Part shown: positions 41,612-50,447 of the stretch, one piece after another | Layout: each line of letters begins with the position of its first letter | Position numbering within the stretch: position 1 is the first letter of the stretch | Assembly (NCBI GenBank): GCA_003669055.1 | Contig: RAYB01000003.1 | Coordinates: forward strand, 124,001-188,000 | Reading direction: 5' to 3' | DNA from: a bacterium 1XD21-70 | Lineage (GTDB): Bacteria > Bacillota > Clostridia > Lachnospirales > Lachnospiraceae | Length of the DNA stretch: 64,000 nt | The notes under the pieces: generated by a model | The model's database searches: none | Told to the model about the DNA's origin: nothing | Seen by the model: only the letters and a program-made list of their open reading frames with translations | Made by a program: the position numbers and the translations under genes

Positions 41612-42154
41612 ATGAAAAAATGGGTTTGTTCCGTATGTGGTTACGTTCATGAAGGTGATTCTGCTCCCGAGTCCTGCCCGCAGTGCAAGGCTCCCGCTTC
41701 CAAGTTCGTAGAGCAGGGCGGTGAGAGAAGCTGGGCTGCAGAGCATGTAGTAGGCGTTGCCCAGGGCGTGAGCGAGGATATCATGGCAGACCTGAGAGCC
41801 AATTTCAACGGCGAGTGCACCGAGGTTGGTATGTACCTGGCTATGGCAAGGGTTGCCCACAGAGAGGGCTATCCGGAGATCGGCCTGTACTGGGAGAAGG
41901 CTGCTTATGAAGAAGCTGAGCATGCTGCAAAGTTCGCTGAACTGCTGGGTGAGGTTGTCACCGACAGCACCAAGAAGAACCTGGAACTGCGCGTAGAGGC
42001 TGAGAACGGCGCTACCGCCGGTAAGTTCGACCTGGCTAAGCGTGCCAAGGCTGCTAACCTGGATGCGATCCATGACACCGTCCATGAGATGGCCCGCGAC
42101 GAAGCCCGCCACGGCAAGGCATTTGAGGGTCTGCTGAAGAGATACTTTGGCTAA
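41612..42154 (+). CDS. reverse-type rubrerythrin
   Basis: A 180-residue non-heme iron peroxidase. The rubredoxin-like FeS4 domain comes first (C6, C9, C22, C25 in [10 protein letters not shown] and SCPQCK), followed by a ferritin-like diiron four-helix domain with ExxH motifs ([18 protein letters not shown]) and [13 protein letters not shown]. This order is that of reverse rubrerythrins, which reduce hydrogen peroxide with NADH-derived electrons and protect obligate anaerobes from oxygen. GAAAAGGAG precedes the start. Confidence 0.95.
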   Translation: MKKWVCSVCGYVHEGDSAPESCPQCKAPASKFVEQGGERSWAAEHVVGVAQGVSEDIMADLRANFNGECTEVGMYLAMARVAHREGYPEIGLYWEKAAYEEAEHAAKFAELLGEVVTDSTKKNLELRVEAENGATAGKFDLAKRAKAANLDAIHDTVHEMARDEARHGKAFEGLLKRYFG

Positions 42155-42188
42155 TCAGAACGCCGGATTTTAAAGATTTTTGAAGATT

Positions 42189-42223
42189 AAGGGAATGGAT
42201 CAGCAATGGTCTGTTCCCTTTTT
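42189..42223 (+). terminator. terminator of rubrerythrin gene
   Basis: AAGGGAA (42189-42195) pairs with TTCCCTT, with further inner pairs GA/TC, then a T-run. Confidence 0.8.
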
Positions 42224-42230
42224 ATTTCGG

Positions 42231-42259
42231 CAGCAGCATTTTTATCTATCATGCTGCTG
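42231..42259. other. perfect 9-bp stem hairpin
   Basis: CAGCAGCAT and ATGCTGCTG with an 11-base loop, just 3' of the minus-strand lipoprotein gene. No U-tract follows on either strand. Confidence 0.5.
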
Positions 42260-42293
42260 CCTGCCGCCAAAAATGCAAGAACTGGAGCCTTGG

Positions 42294-44057
42294 TTACTGC
42301 TCCGCAGAGAATACCAGCGCCTGGTTCCTCATATTGAAAAAGATATATAAGGGCGCTGACCCGTCAGCCATCGCGTCCGGGATCTCAAAAAGAACCTCCC
42401 CTTCCTTGCTCTCCCCTACCTCAAGGGTCTTGCCGTTTAGGCACGCACTGTAGGTTGTCGCATCCACCGAAGGATAATAATTCTCCTCACTGCCGTCCGT
42501 CACGCCTGCATAAACCAAATTGTCACCATCCATGTAATAACTCCCTGCCAGGAAACTGTCCTGTTCAAACCCGCGGTTCGTCACCGTAAAATGCCCCCGG
42601 ACAAACCGGCAGCCGTCGCTGGCCGAATAGCTGAACATCCCATCCTCAAAGGACTCCACAATCTCGAGGGAATCCATAGTGATCTCCCACGGCCCTAAAA
42701 GGCCGGTGCCGCCGGCTCGAAGCGGCTCCTCCTGGCTGCTGGTATTGTCAAGCAGCACCCGGTAGCTGTCCGGGTTGCTGATATTGTGGTAAATATAGGA
42801 CAGGGCATCTGCCGGAACCAGTTCCGGGTACTGCGCCGATTCCTCATTCAAGTCCTTAAAAATCGTGCCGGACGGGTTCTCCATCACATTCCCCACATGG
42901 CAGAGGAAAGTGTTGCTTTTCGCGTCATAAAGGTCAATGGAAGTGCTGGAATAAACTGCCTGGACCTTGGTCTGATTGCCGGACTGATCCTGGTAATAGT
43001 TGCCGTACTGGTGGTCAGCAGTCAGGACGAGGTAATAATCCGCCTCAGACAAAGCAGCCGGGAACTCCTCGTCCGATAGCCCCATCATAAAGTCCCCCAT
43101 AACCTGCCAGGCCGGGGGCGCGTCCGCATCCTCCCCTGCCGACGGGTTGTGGTAAAATGCAGCGACCTTTTTGCCTTCTGTCACAATCTCCTCCACGGGG
43201 CTTCCCTCCCCCGGCTCCGGCAGCTGCAGGTCCTCCCCGACAGTAACTGCCAGTCCCGTGGCATAATACTCTTCTCCGCTTATGCCTGACGTCTTAAAAA
43301 ACGTATCCCTGCCGAGTTTCGCCTCCATTCCCGGGATCAAGGCCCCCTTCATATAACGGACATAGGCCAGCCCGTCCTCCGCCGTATCCGTGCGGACAAG
43401 GTACGGCGTTACGCTGCTGTAGAGGTAAGTCCCCGTCCAGTCATAATCCTTCCAGTCATCAAAATACCCCATCTCCATCAGCACATCCCCTGTGGACACG
43501 ATACTTCCCGGCCGGTTCTTGACCCATGCCTCAATCGCTTCCTCCAGTTCTGTTTTATATTTGCCGTCTTCCGGCATCCCCTTTAGGAGTTTGGACAAGG
43601 TCTGCCCGTCCAGGTTCTTCGTGGCCGCCATCATAGGCAGGAAATAATCATAGGGGTAATAGGCATCCTCCAGGGATTCCCAAAAAGCCGCCTCGTCCGT
43701 GTTCACCTTGGCAAAATAAGCATCTGCATAAGCGGAGGTGCCCGGATAATCAAATAAAAATACATCCTTGTTGTCCCATCCGTCCAGCCGGGAAGGGTCT
43801 GCCGACGACAGGCTCTCCTGATACTCCGCCATGCACAATAGCGCAACTGCCTTAAACTGCTGCCCCAGAGTCTCTGCTGACTCTGCCTCCGCCTTCAGAT
43901 CCCCCAGTTCCTCCTTATGCTCTTTTACATAGGAGGCGGTATCATCTGCCTTCCTGGCTGCCGCCCACCTCGATTCCGCCGGTGTCCCCTTCTGCCCGCA
44001 GGCTGTCAGGCAGGCCAGCGACAGGCCGGCCAGGATGATCCATGCCCTTTTTTTCAT
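42294..44057 (-). CDS. large lipoprotein of unknown function
   Basis: A 587-residue lipoprotein (lipobox CLTAC, Cys20). The mature part is acidic and rich in Tyr and Asp. The C-terminal 140 residues have the beta-sandwich pattern of Ig-like/DUF4352-type domains (WEITMDSLEIVESFEDG, GHFTVTNRGFEQDSF, EVGESKEGEVLFEIPD). The N-terminal 400 residues contain a helical region and a domain around PPAWQVMGDFMMGLSDEEF that I could not assign. Probably an envelope protein; no enzymatic motif is visible. Single gene with its own promoter. Confidence 0.75.
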   Translation of the reverse strand: MKKRAWIILAGLSLACLTACGQKGTPAESRWAAARKADDTASYVKEHKEELGDLKAEAESAETLGQQFKAVALLCMAEYQESLSSADPSRLDGWDNKDVFLFDYPGTSAYADAYFAKVNTDEAAFWESLEDAYYPYDYFLPMMAATKNLDGQTLSKLLKGMPEDGKYKTELEEAIEAWVKNRPGSIVSTGDVLMEMGYFDDWKDYDWTGTYLYSSVTPYLVRTDTAEDGLAYVRYMKGALIPGMEAKLGRDTFFKTSGISGEEYYATGLAVTVGEDLQLPEPGEGSPVEEIVTEGKKVAAFYHNPSAGEDADAPPAWQVMGDFMMGLSDEEFPAALSEADYYLVLTADHQYGNYYQDQSGNQTKVQAVYSSTSIDLYDAKSNTFLCHVGNVMENPSGTIFKDLNEESAQYPELVPADALSYIYHNISNPDSYRVLLDNTSSQEEPLRAGGTGLLGPWEITMDSLEIVESFEDGMFSYSASDGCRFVRGHFTVTNRGFEQDSFLAGSYYMDGDNLVYAGVTDGSEENYYPSVDATTYSACLNGKTLEVGESKEGEVLFEIPDAMADGSAPLYIFFNMRNQALVFSAEQ

Positions 44058-44141
44058 AGTCTTCTCTCCTTTGTGTGTTTATGCTTTCCTCTGGTTCCTG
44101 CAATTTCCGGCAATTTCCCAGGAACTGCAGGAACTCCTCTT

Positions 44142-44170
44142 ATTATAAGGCGTTTGCATCCGGCATACAA
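44142..44170 (-). promoter_or_regulatory. promoter of the 42294-44057 lipoprotein gene
   Basis: Minus strand: -35 TTGTAT (44170-44165), 17-base spacer, -10 TATAAT (44147-44142). Confidence 0.75.
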
Positions 44171-44231
44171 CCTATTTTTTCTTGGCCAGACGCAGTTCCA
44201 AAATAGCCTCCACACACATCAGGTCCCCGTC

Positions 44232-45164
44232 CTATAAAGCAGACTGCATGTCATTTTGGCTGTTGTCCCTAGCCAGTTCATATTCCTCTGACCAGTCCAG
44301 CCCACGGTATGGTTCCCCCCTCGGGTCATCCCGGATAAAGCCCATAAGAAGATCCAGCATTTCCTCTGACCAGGTGTTTTTGTCAATCTGGGCAGTTGTA
44401 AACCGGTTCGCCGTAATCATCTCAAACCCAAACATATCCTTTATTTGGGTTTTTGCTCCCCCGTCCACTACCTCCTCAACCAGGTGCGGAGGGATGAAAA
44501 GCACACCGCCGCTGCAGCCGTATACCACATCCCCCGGCAAACAAATGGCCGCTTCCCGTCCGTCCCCCATGCGCAGAGGGGTATTATATCCCGTCAGCAT
44601 AAAATCACGGATCGGGGTCGGGTCAATCCCCCGGTAATATACCTGCACATCCGGCACCAGCTTCATCTGCTCTATATCCCGGATCCCGCCCCAGATTACC
44701 GCTCCCCCGCTTCCTGTCTTTGTCCTGACTGCCGTAGTCAGGTTCCCTCCCAAAAATGTCCCCTTGTAAATCTTGTCGTACATATCCACAACAACGACAT
44801 CCCTGTCGGTCAGGTTGTCGATGACCCACTGGTTCGGGGTTCCGTTCTTTCCCAGCTTCTCTGCCACGGCATAGCATGCCGCTGCATAATCCGGCCTTGT
44901 CGGCGCATAGACCGCCGTCACCGCCCGCCCTATCATTTTCTTGTTAACCGTCCCGTCTGCCTTAAATTCCGGATGCAGGGATTTCATGGATATAAACTGG
45001 TTCTCATATCCCTTGACGAAAATCGGTTTCCACAGTTCCTCCAATGTCATATTGTACAAGGCATCCAAATAGTGGTCTGCAACCTTAGGGCGCCCGTCCC
45101 CATACCTCTCCCCCTTCCACAAAGGGGTCAGGGAAAGCATCTCGTCTCTGCTAGTAAACAGCAT
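44232..45164 (-). CDS. RraA-family protein
   Basis: A 310-residue member of the RraA/4-hydroxy-4-methyl-2-oxoglutarate aldolase family; the core around GGNLTTAVRTKTGSGGAVIWGG then IRD carries the Gly-Gly and Arg-Asp residues of the active cleft. Usual members have 160-230 residues; this one has longer ends on both sides. In TRAP-transporter operons such proteins often act as aldolases or decarboxylases on 2-keto acids. Encoded last in the dctP-dctQ-dctM operon, so it probably works on the imported compound. Confidence 0.82.
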   Translation of the reverse strand: MLFTSRDEMLSLTPLWKGERYGDGRPKVADHYLDALYNMTLEELWKPIFVKGYENQFISMKSLHPEFKADGTVNKKMIGRAVTAVYAPTRPDYAAACYAVAEKLGKNGTPNQWVIDNLTDRDVVVVDMYDKIYKGTFLGGNLTTAVRTKTGSGGAVIWGGIRDIEQMKLVPDVQVYYRGIDPTPIRDFMLTGYNTPLRMGDGREAAICLPGDVVYGCSGGVLFIPPHLVEEVVDGGAKTQIKDMFGFEMITANRFTTAQIDKNTWSEEMLDLLMGFIRDDPRGEPYRGLDWSEEYELARDNSQNDMQSAL

Positions 45165-45215
45165 CTCATACCTCCAAATTTATATTCTTTCTCAGCCAAT
45201 TCCCGCCGCCATGCA

Positions 45216-46502
45216 TTACCAGGCTCCCAGTATCCGTGTCAGCCCCGGGACAAATGCCAACGCCAGCAGCGTCCCTACCATAATCAGGTAAAACGGCATC
45301 AGCGCCTTTGCCGTCTTGCCTACCCCAAGGCCGGAGACCGCAGAGCCCACATAGAGAGCCGCCCCCACCGGCGGTGTCAGCAGCCCGATTCCCAGGTTCA
45401 AAATCATGACGATCCCAAACTGGACCAGGTTATAATCCAATGCCGTCAGGATCGGAACCAGGATCGGGGTGACAATCAGCAGGATGGAACTGATGGACAT
45501 CACGCAGCCGAGGAAAAGCACAATTGCATTGATCAAAACCAGGATCAGCAGTTTATTATCCGTCACCGTAAGGATCGCCGACGCAATTTTATTGGGTATC
45601 CTCAGATATGCGATGATCCACCCGAATGCATTGGCTACTGCCAGCAATACCATAATGGTGGACAGCATTTTGATTGCCGATGACGCAATCTTATAATAGC
45701 GGGAAAGCGGCACATCCCGGTAAATGAAAAATGCACTGATAAAGCACCAAAGGGCTGCCACTGCCGCTGACTCTGTCGCTGTCATAATCCCAAAAGAAAC
45801 TCCGCAGAATATGATAATGATCGTCATCAGGCCGCCCAGCGCCGCCACGAAAGCCCTCCCCGTCCTTTCCAGGCTGAATTTATGCCCAGAGGCATAGCCC
45901 TTCCTCTTGGCATAAAGGAACGAATAAATCCCCAGCACGATCCCCATGAAAATCCCCGCCGGGAGACCCGCAAGGAACAAAGACCCAACCGAAAGCCCCC
46001 CTGCCGCCACTGCATAAATCACCAGGTTATGGCTTGGCGGGATCAGCATCCCCTGTACCGCCGTCGCACAGGTCAGCCCCGTTGCATATTCCGTCGTATA
46101 GCCCTGGGATTCCATCAGCTTGATCTCAATCGGCCCCAAGGCCGCGATATCTGCCGGTGCCGAGCCGGAGATCCCCCCGAAAAACATGGATGCCAGGATA
46201 TTCACCATCGCCGCCCCGCCATGGACCCAGCCGATCATTTCATCCGCGAGCCGGATTAACCTGTCCCCAATCCCGCCCTGGTTGATCAGTTCCCCGCCCA
46301 GGATAAAAAACGGCACTGCCATAAACGTGAAATTGTTCACCCCGCCCACCGTATACTGGACAATCAACTCCAGCGGAAGGCCAAGGTACATGTAAGTCAC
46401 CGCCGCGGCTATCCCCATTGCCACCGCAACGCTCACCCTCATAAAGAGCAGCACCAGGAAAACCCCAATCAAAATCATCACTGCTGCTGTATCCGTACTC
46501 AT
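45216..46502 (-). CDS. TRAP transporter large permease
   Basis: A 428-residue DctM/SiaM-type membrane protein with about 12 helices and the features PFFILGGELINQGGI, MLIPPSHNLVIYA and LLTPPVGAALYVGSAV. It moves the organic acid delivered by the binding protein, using the sodium gradient. It overlaps the dctQ gene by 4 bases. Confidence 0.95.
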   Translation of the reverse strand: MSTDTAAVMILIGVFLVLLFMRVSVAVAMGIAAAVTYMYLGLPLELIVQYTVGGVNNFTFMAVPFFILGGELINQGGIGDRLIRLADEMIGWVHGGAAMVNILASMFFGGISGSAPADIAALGPIEIKLMESQGYTTEYATGLTCATAVQGMLIPPSHNLVIYAVAAGGLSVGSLFLAGLPAGIFMGIVLGIYSFLYAKRKGYASGHKFSLERTGRAFVAALGGLMTIIIIFCGVSFGIMTATESAAVAALWCFISAFFIYRDVPLSRYYKIASSAIKMLSTIMVLLAVANAFGWIIAYLRIPNKIASAILTVTDNKLLILVLINAIVLFLGCVMSISSILLIVTPILVPILTALDYNLVQFGIVMILNLGIGLLTPPVGAALYVGSAVSGLGVGKTAKALMPFYLIMVGTLLALAFVPGLTRILGAW

Positions 46503-47026
46503 GGCTGCCCCTCCCTCCCTTCTGCACTGTCATGGTATTTCACCAGCATCTCCATACAATAAACCACAGCGTTTGTAATCATAAAAAAGCCCCCTGCCAC
46601 AGCGCTGAAATACTGCAGCCCGGACGGGACACGGAACGCGGAAAGCTTCGTGCCCCAGGTCATCTCACTCAGCTTCATGCCGAAAACAACCATAACCAGC
46701 CCAAAAAATGCCGTGCACAGGTTCCCGAACAGCTTAAACGCCAGCAATGCCCTGGGGGAAACCACCGTGTCTATCACTTCCATCTTCACATGGGAGTCAT
46801 CCCTGACTGCCAGTGCAATGCTGAACATGGCAAACCAGATCATGCAAAAAAGTGCAAACTGCTCTGACCATGCCGGTACCTTATGGAAAAAATACCGCCC
46901 GGCCACCATAACCAGGATCGAAACGGCCTGCGCCGTCAATAGCAGAACACAGACCAAGTTCACGATCGAATTATAGATATCCGAGATTTTTATGACTGCC
47001 TGGTACCATCTTTTATCCTGTAGCAT
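46499..47026 (-). CDS. TRAP transporter small permease
   Basis: A 175-residue DctQ-type protein with four membrane helices and the conserved VAGRYFFHKVPAWSEQFALF region. Forms the membrane complex with the large permease. Confidence 0.93.
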   Translation of the reverse strand: MLQDKRWYQAVIKISDIYNSIVNLVCVLLLTAQAVSILVMVAGRYFFHKVPAWSEQFALFCMIWFAMFSIALAVRDDSHVKMEVIDTVVSPRALLAFKLFGNLCTAFFGLVMVVFGMKLSEMTWGTKLSAFRVPSGLQYFSAVAGGFFMITNAVVYCMEMLVKYHDSAEGREGQP

Positions 47027-47092
47027 CCTATCCGTCCTTTCACCGTCTCATCATCCTTTCCTACGCTGCCCATCCCATTTTCCCCGTGCCGT

Positions 47093-48181
47093 TCATCTCT
47101 CGACGGCATCCACGGCTTCAATCAAATCCTCCAGGCCTTCCCCATATTCGTCCCAAACCGGCTTCACTGCCTCCACCCATTTGCCATGGTCTGTAATTTC
47201 AATGATTTCCACACCCTCTGCCGTGAATTTTTCCTTCAGGCCGTCCTCATACTCGCTCAGGCGCGGCTTGAAGAACTCTTCCACCGTCTCCATCCAGAGT
47301 TCCTTCATAAGGCTGCGCGTGCTCTCATTCAGGGAATCCCATGTCTTCTGGGACATAATCAGCGCCGGGGTATTATATGTGTGGTTGTCCAGCGTCAGGT
47401 ATTCCGAAACCTCGTACAATGCATTTCCGTCAATGCCGGACAGCGGGTTCTCCGCCCCATCGACGATGCCGGTCTGCAGCGCGGAATATAATTCCGAGAA
47501 CGCGGTTGGCGTCGCGGAAAAACCAAGGGCATCTGCAGTGGCGTTGTCAATGGCATATGGCTGGACGCGCAGCTTCATCCCCTTGATGTCCTCCAGTGAC
47601 CGGATCGCCTTCCCCTTTGTAAAAAAGCACCGGCCTCCGTCCGGGAGGAAGCCAAACCCAACCAGCCCCTGCAAATTGTCCGTCACGTCCTTTAGCAGGG
47701 TCTCCCCCACCTCGCCGTATAAGGTGTTATAGTACTGGTTATAGCTGTCAAACAGATAGGGCAGGCTGAAAAGGTTCATCTTCTTCGCCCCCATGTCGGC
47801 AAGCCCGGCAGGCTGGGCGATTGCTAAGTCTACTGTCCCCATCTGCGCCCCCTGGAGCGCTTCCGTGTTGTTGCCTAGAACGCCTGAGCAGTAGACATCC
47901 AGCTTCACCTTGCCCTCTGTCGCTTCTGACAGGCGGTCACTGAAATCCTGGAACGCCTGTGCCGTCAGGGTCGTCTCACCGGATGCCGTGCTCAGCTTCA
48001 TGGTGATGGCCGTATACTCTTCGCTGCTGCCTGCCTTTTCCTCCCCTCCTGCCGTCTGGCCTTCTGTTGCCGGTGCGGCCTTTGCTGCCTGGCTTGTCCC
48101 GTCGCTGCCGCCCTTGCCGCCGCATGCACCCAGCGAAAATACTGCCATCCCTAAAACTGCCATTGCCAAAAATTTCCTCAT
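47093..48181 (-). CDS. TRAP substrate-binding lipoprotein
   Basis: A 362-residue DctP-family protein made as a lipoprotein (lipobox SLGAC, Cys20). Family features include GGRCFFTKGKAIRSLEDIKG with LRVQPYAI after it; the Arg of the last segment normally binds the substrate carboxylate. A hexuronate ligand is plausible given the uxaC-uxuA genes nearby, but this is inference. ATG 48181 follows AAGGAGGAGAAGG. Confidence 0.93.
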   Translation of the reverse strand: MRKFLAMAVLGMAVFSLGACGGKGGSDGTSQAAKAAPATEGQTAGGEEKAGSSEEYTAITMKLSTASGETTLTAQAFQDFSDRLSEATEGKVKLDVYCSGVLGNNTEALQGAQMGTVDLAIAQPAGLADMGAKKMNLFSLPYLFDSYNQYYNTLYGEVGETLLKDVTDNLQGLVGFGFLPDGGRCFFTKGKAIRSLEDIKGMKLRVQPYAIDNATADALGFSATPTAFSELYSALQTGIVDGAENPLSGIDGNALYEVSEYLTLDNHTYNTPALIMSQKTWDSLNESTRSLMKELWMETVEEFFKPRLSEYEDGLKEKFTAEGVEIIEITDHGKWVEAVKPVWDEYGEGLEDLIEAVDAVER

Positions 48182-48459
48182 TTCCTTCTCCTCCTTTATC
48201 TGCAATTCTAATGGTGTGTTTCTGTAAATATACTATCATACCCGTCTGCCAAAAACTTATACTATCCGCTTTTTCTCTTATACAATCGTCAAAAAATACA
48301 CTCACATTTTGCATATATTATTCCGCTAATTTCAATATATTATTGACATTTCGCCCAATGAATGCTAGTATTTATGATACTTATATTTTAATTTTTTTCA
48401 TTTTAAAACATTGCACATCTGCCAAAATTTATCTTTAAACTTCCTGGAGGGAATGCCCC
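48182..48459. other. divergent promoter region dctP / araC
   Basis: AT-rich. Holds the rightward promoter of the AraC gene; a clear leftward promoter for dctP was not found, in keeping with activator-dependent expression. Confidence 0.6.
48343..48371 (+). promoter_or_regulatory. promoter of AraC-family gene
   Basis: -35 TTGACA (48343-48348), 17-base spacer, -10 TAGTAT (48366-48371) with extended TGC. Confidence 0.75.
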
Positions 48460-49362
48460 ATGCCGAACCGTGTCCTCGTCCGTTCCGATAATGGCAACCA
48501 CATCCTGATCTCTGCCTACAAGGCATATTATCCCGATTCTGCCAGCGGGGAGCGGGCTTTTTTTGAGCACAAGCATGCTGAGTTGGAAATCTCCTCCATC
48601 GTGAGCGGACGCGGCATTTACACCTGCGGGAAAACAGCCCACCCCTTTTGCCCAGGCGATATCTTCCTCCACCGCGGCAATGACAACCACTATATCAGCC
48701 ACATCTGTGCCGGGGAAGCCCTCTCACTGATTGCCCTTCGGTTTGACCCCCGCTTTATCTGGTCGTCCGGCGGGCAATGGTTTGATTCCCGCTATTTAAA
48801 AATCTTCATGACCCCGGACCTGCTCAGCCGCAGCATTTCCCACGAAGAACCTGCCGCCAGGGTCATCCAGGCTCTGCTGGAAGAGATTTTCCAGGAATGC
48901 CAGGACCACCATCCCTCCTATGAACTTCTGGTCAAGGCGAAGCTGCTGACCATCCTGGCCAACGCGGCGAGGCATTTCCACGACCAGTTAGAGGGCTCCC
49001 CCGACTCGGTGGCCAATCTCGCGCGCCTCCCCCAGATCGAAAAATCCATGGACTACATCCTCTCCCATCTCGGCGAGCCGCTGGCCCTGGATCTTTTGGC
49101 ACGGGAAGCTGCCATGAGCCGCTCACAGTACTCCTCTCTGTTTAAATTGTTTAACGGTGTCTCTGTCTGGGATTATGTCACGCACCAGAGAATGAACCTT
49201 GCGCAATACCAGTTAGAATATTATGATTACCCGATCACCCGGATCAGTGAGAATTGCGGCTATAACAATATCGCCAATTTTAACCGCACCTTCAAAAAAA
49301 CCACAGGGAAAACCCCCCGGGAATACCGCTGCTGGGCCAGGCAGGCCTCAAAGCAGCCATGA
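48460..49362 (+). CDS. AraC-family transcriptional regulator
   Basis: A 300-residue regulator with an N-terminal cupin ligand domain (HKHAELEISSIVSGRGIYTC) and a C-terminal AraC DNA-binding domain with two helix-turn-helices (LLAREAAMSRSQYSSLFK, ITRISENCGYNNIANFNRTF). Divergent from the TRAP operon, which it probably controls. Its 3' end converges with the second AraC gene with only 10 bases between. Confidence 0.92.
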   Translation: MPNRVLVRSDNGNHILISAYKAYYPDSASGERAFFEHKHAELEISSIVSGRGIYTCGKTAHPFCPGDIFLHRGNDNHYISHICAGEALSLIALRFDPRFIWSSGGQWFDSRYLKIFMTPDLLSRSISHEEPAARVIQALLEEIFQECQDHHPSYELLVKAKLLTILANAARHFHDQLEGSPDSVANLARLPQIEKSMDYILSHLGEPLALDLLAREAAMSRSQYSSLFKLFNGVSVWDYVTHQRMNLAQYQLEYYDYPITRISENCGYNNIANFNRTFKKTTGKTPREYRCWARQASKQP

Positions 49363-49372
49363 CCCCCACAGG

Positions 49373-50176
49373 TCAGGTCAGCTGCATGGCATACTTGCGG
49401 TATTTCCCCGGGGTAATTCCGGTCTGCTTTTTAAATAAGGACTGGAAATGGGATTCCGAATCAAAGCCGCAGGCCGAAGCGACCGCTGCCAACGGGTCAT
49501 TTCCCTCTGCCAAAAGTTCCTTGGCATATGCGATCCGCATTTTTGTGAGATGGGCGTGCGGGGTGCGCCCGGTGTTTTCCTTGAAAAGCCTAAGGACATG
49601 CAAGGCGGAATACCCCGTGAAATCCCCCAGATCCGACAAGGTTATATGCTCGCCAAGGTGTTCCTTCATATAAGAAAGGCAGCTTTTAACCGTCTCGCTA
49701 TAGTCCTCCTTGGAATGCAGGAGATGGTAATAGCCCGAAACCATCTGCAATAGCAGCCCGTTCATCGCCGCTGCTGCCCCCGTCTCCCCACTTTTTGCAT
49801 ACTCTGCTATTTTCTGGAAAAGGAAGGCATGGCTTTCGTTCCCCATAAAAAAGGAAGGGATCGCCGCCAGCATCTCATTCTCATAAAAAACGCCGCTGTC
49901 CCCAAAATCAAAATAAATGCTGTCACAAGTATAACCCGGCTCGCTCGACACCCGGTCCCCTTCCCGCAAAAAGCGGATGTGGTACCGCTGCAAGGCGTGC
50001 CTTTCCCCATTGATTATTATGCTTCCTCCGTTTGTCAGGTAAATCCCTGTCTCATACCCCTTTACCACCCGCACAGACTTCGCCGCAGGATGCCCCTGGC
50101 CTGCACTGGCCGTAAACCGCCTCACCAGGTGTATGGCAGGAAGCATCCTCTCCTCCGGCAGATATCCTTTTTCCAT
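49373..50176 (-). CDS. AraC-family transcriptional regulator
   Basis: A 267-residue regulator with a ligand-binding N-terminal half and a C-terminal AraC domain (HITLSDLGDFTGYSALHVLR, ASACGFDSESHFQSLFKKQT). Divergent from uxaC and so probably the local regulator of the hexuronate genes. ATG 50176 follows GGAGGGGATAGG; the frame is open further 5' (50266) but without a ribosome binding site. Confidence 0.9.
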   Translation of the reverse strand: MEKGYLPEERMLPAIHLVRRFTASAGQGHPAAKSVRVVKGYETGIYLTNGGSIIINGERHALQRYHIRFLREGDRVSSEPGYTCDSIYFDFGDSGVFYENEMLAAIPSFFMGNESHAFLFQKIAEYAKSGETGAAAAMNGLLLQMVSGYYHLLHSKEDYSETVKSCLSYMKEHLGEHITLSDLGDFTGYSALHVLRLFKENTGRTPHAHLTKMRIAYAKELLAEGNDPLAAVASACGFDSESHFQSLFKKQTGITPGKYRKYAMQLT

Positions 50177-50277
50177 CCTATCCCCTCCCCCTTCCTGCGG
50201 CCTGCACCGAAATGTAAAGATCCCGCATTTTATTGCTGCTTTTCCAAATTGAATTTCTCTTGCCATCTGTCTATACT

Positions 50278-50338
50278 ATACCATGTCCACTAACCTCATG
50301 CTGCGCCTTTGGCTTGCATTCGCTAAGGGGACAGGTAT
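50278..50338 (+). other. structured segment upstream of uxaC
   Basis: ATACC-A-TGTCC (50278-50288) pairs with GGACAGGTAT (50329-50338) with one bulge; a second imperfect stem (CACTAAGC..GCTAAGTG) follows up to about 50372. Possible mRNA leader structure or a small repeat. Confidence 0.4.
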
Positions 50339-50447
50339 GGCTCTCACTAAGCTCGGAAATACCTCGCTAAGTGTTCACATTATACCATATCGGAACCAAA
50401 AACTATATTTCCTGATATTAATATTTCATACTAATAGGAGGTTTTCC

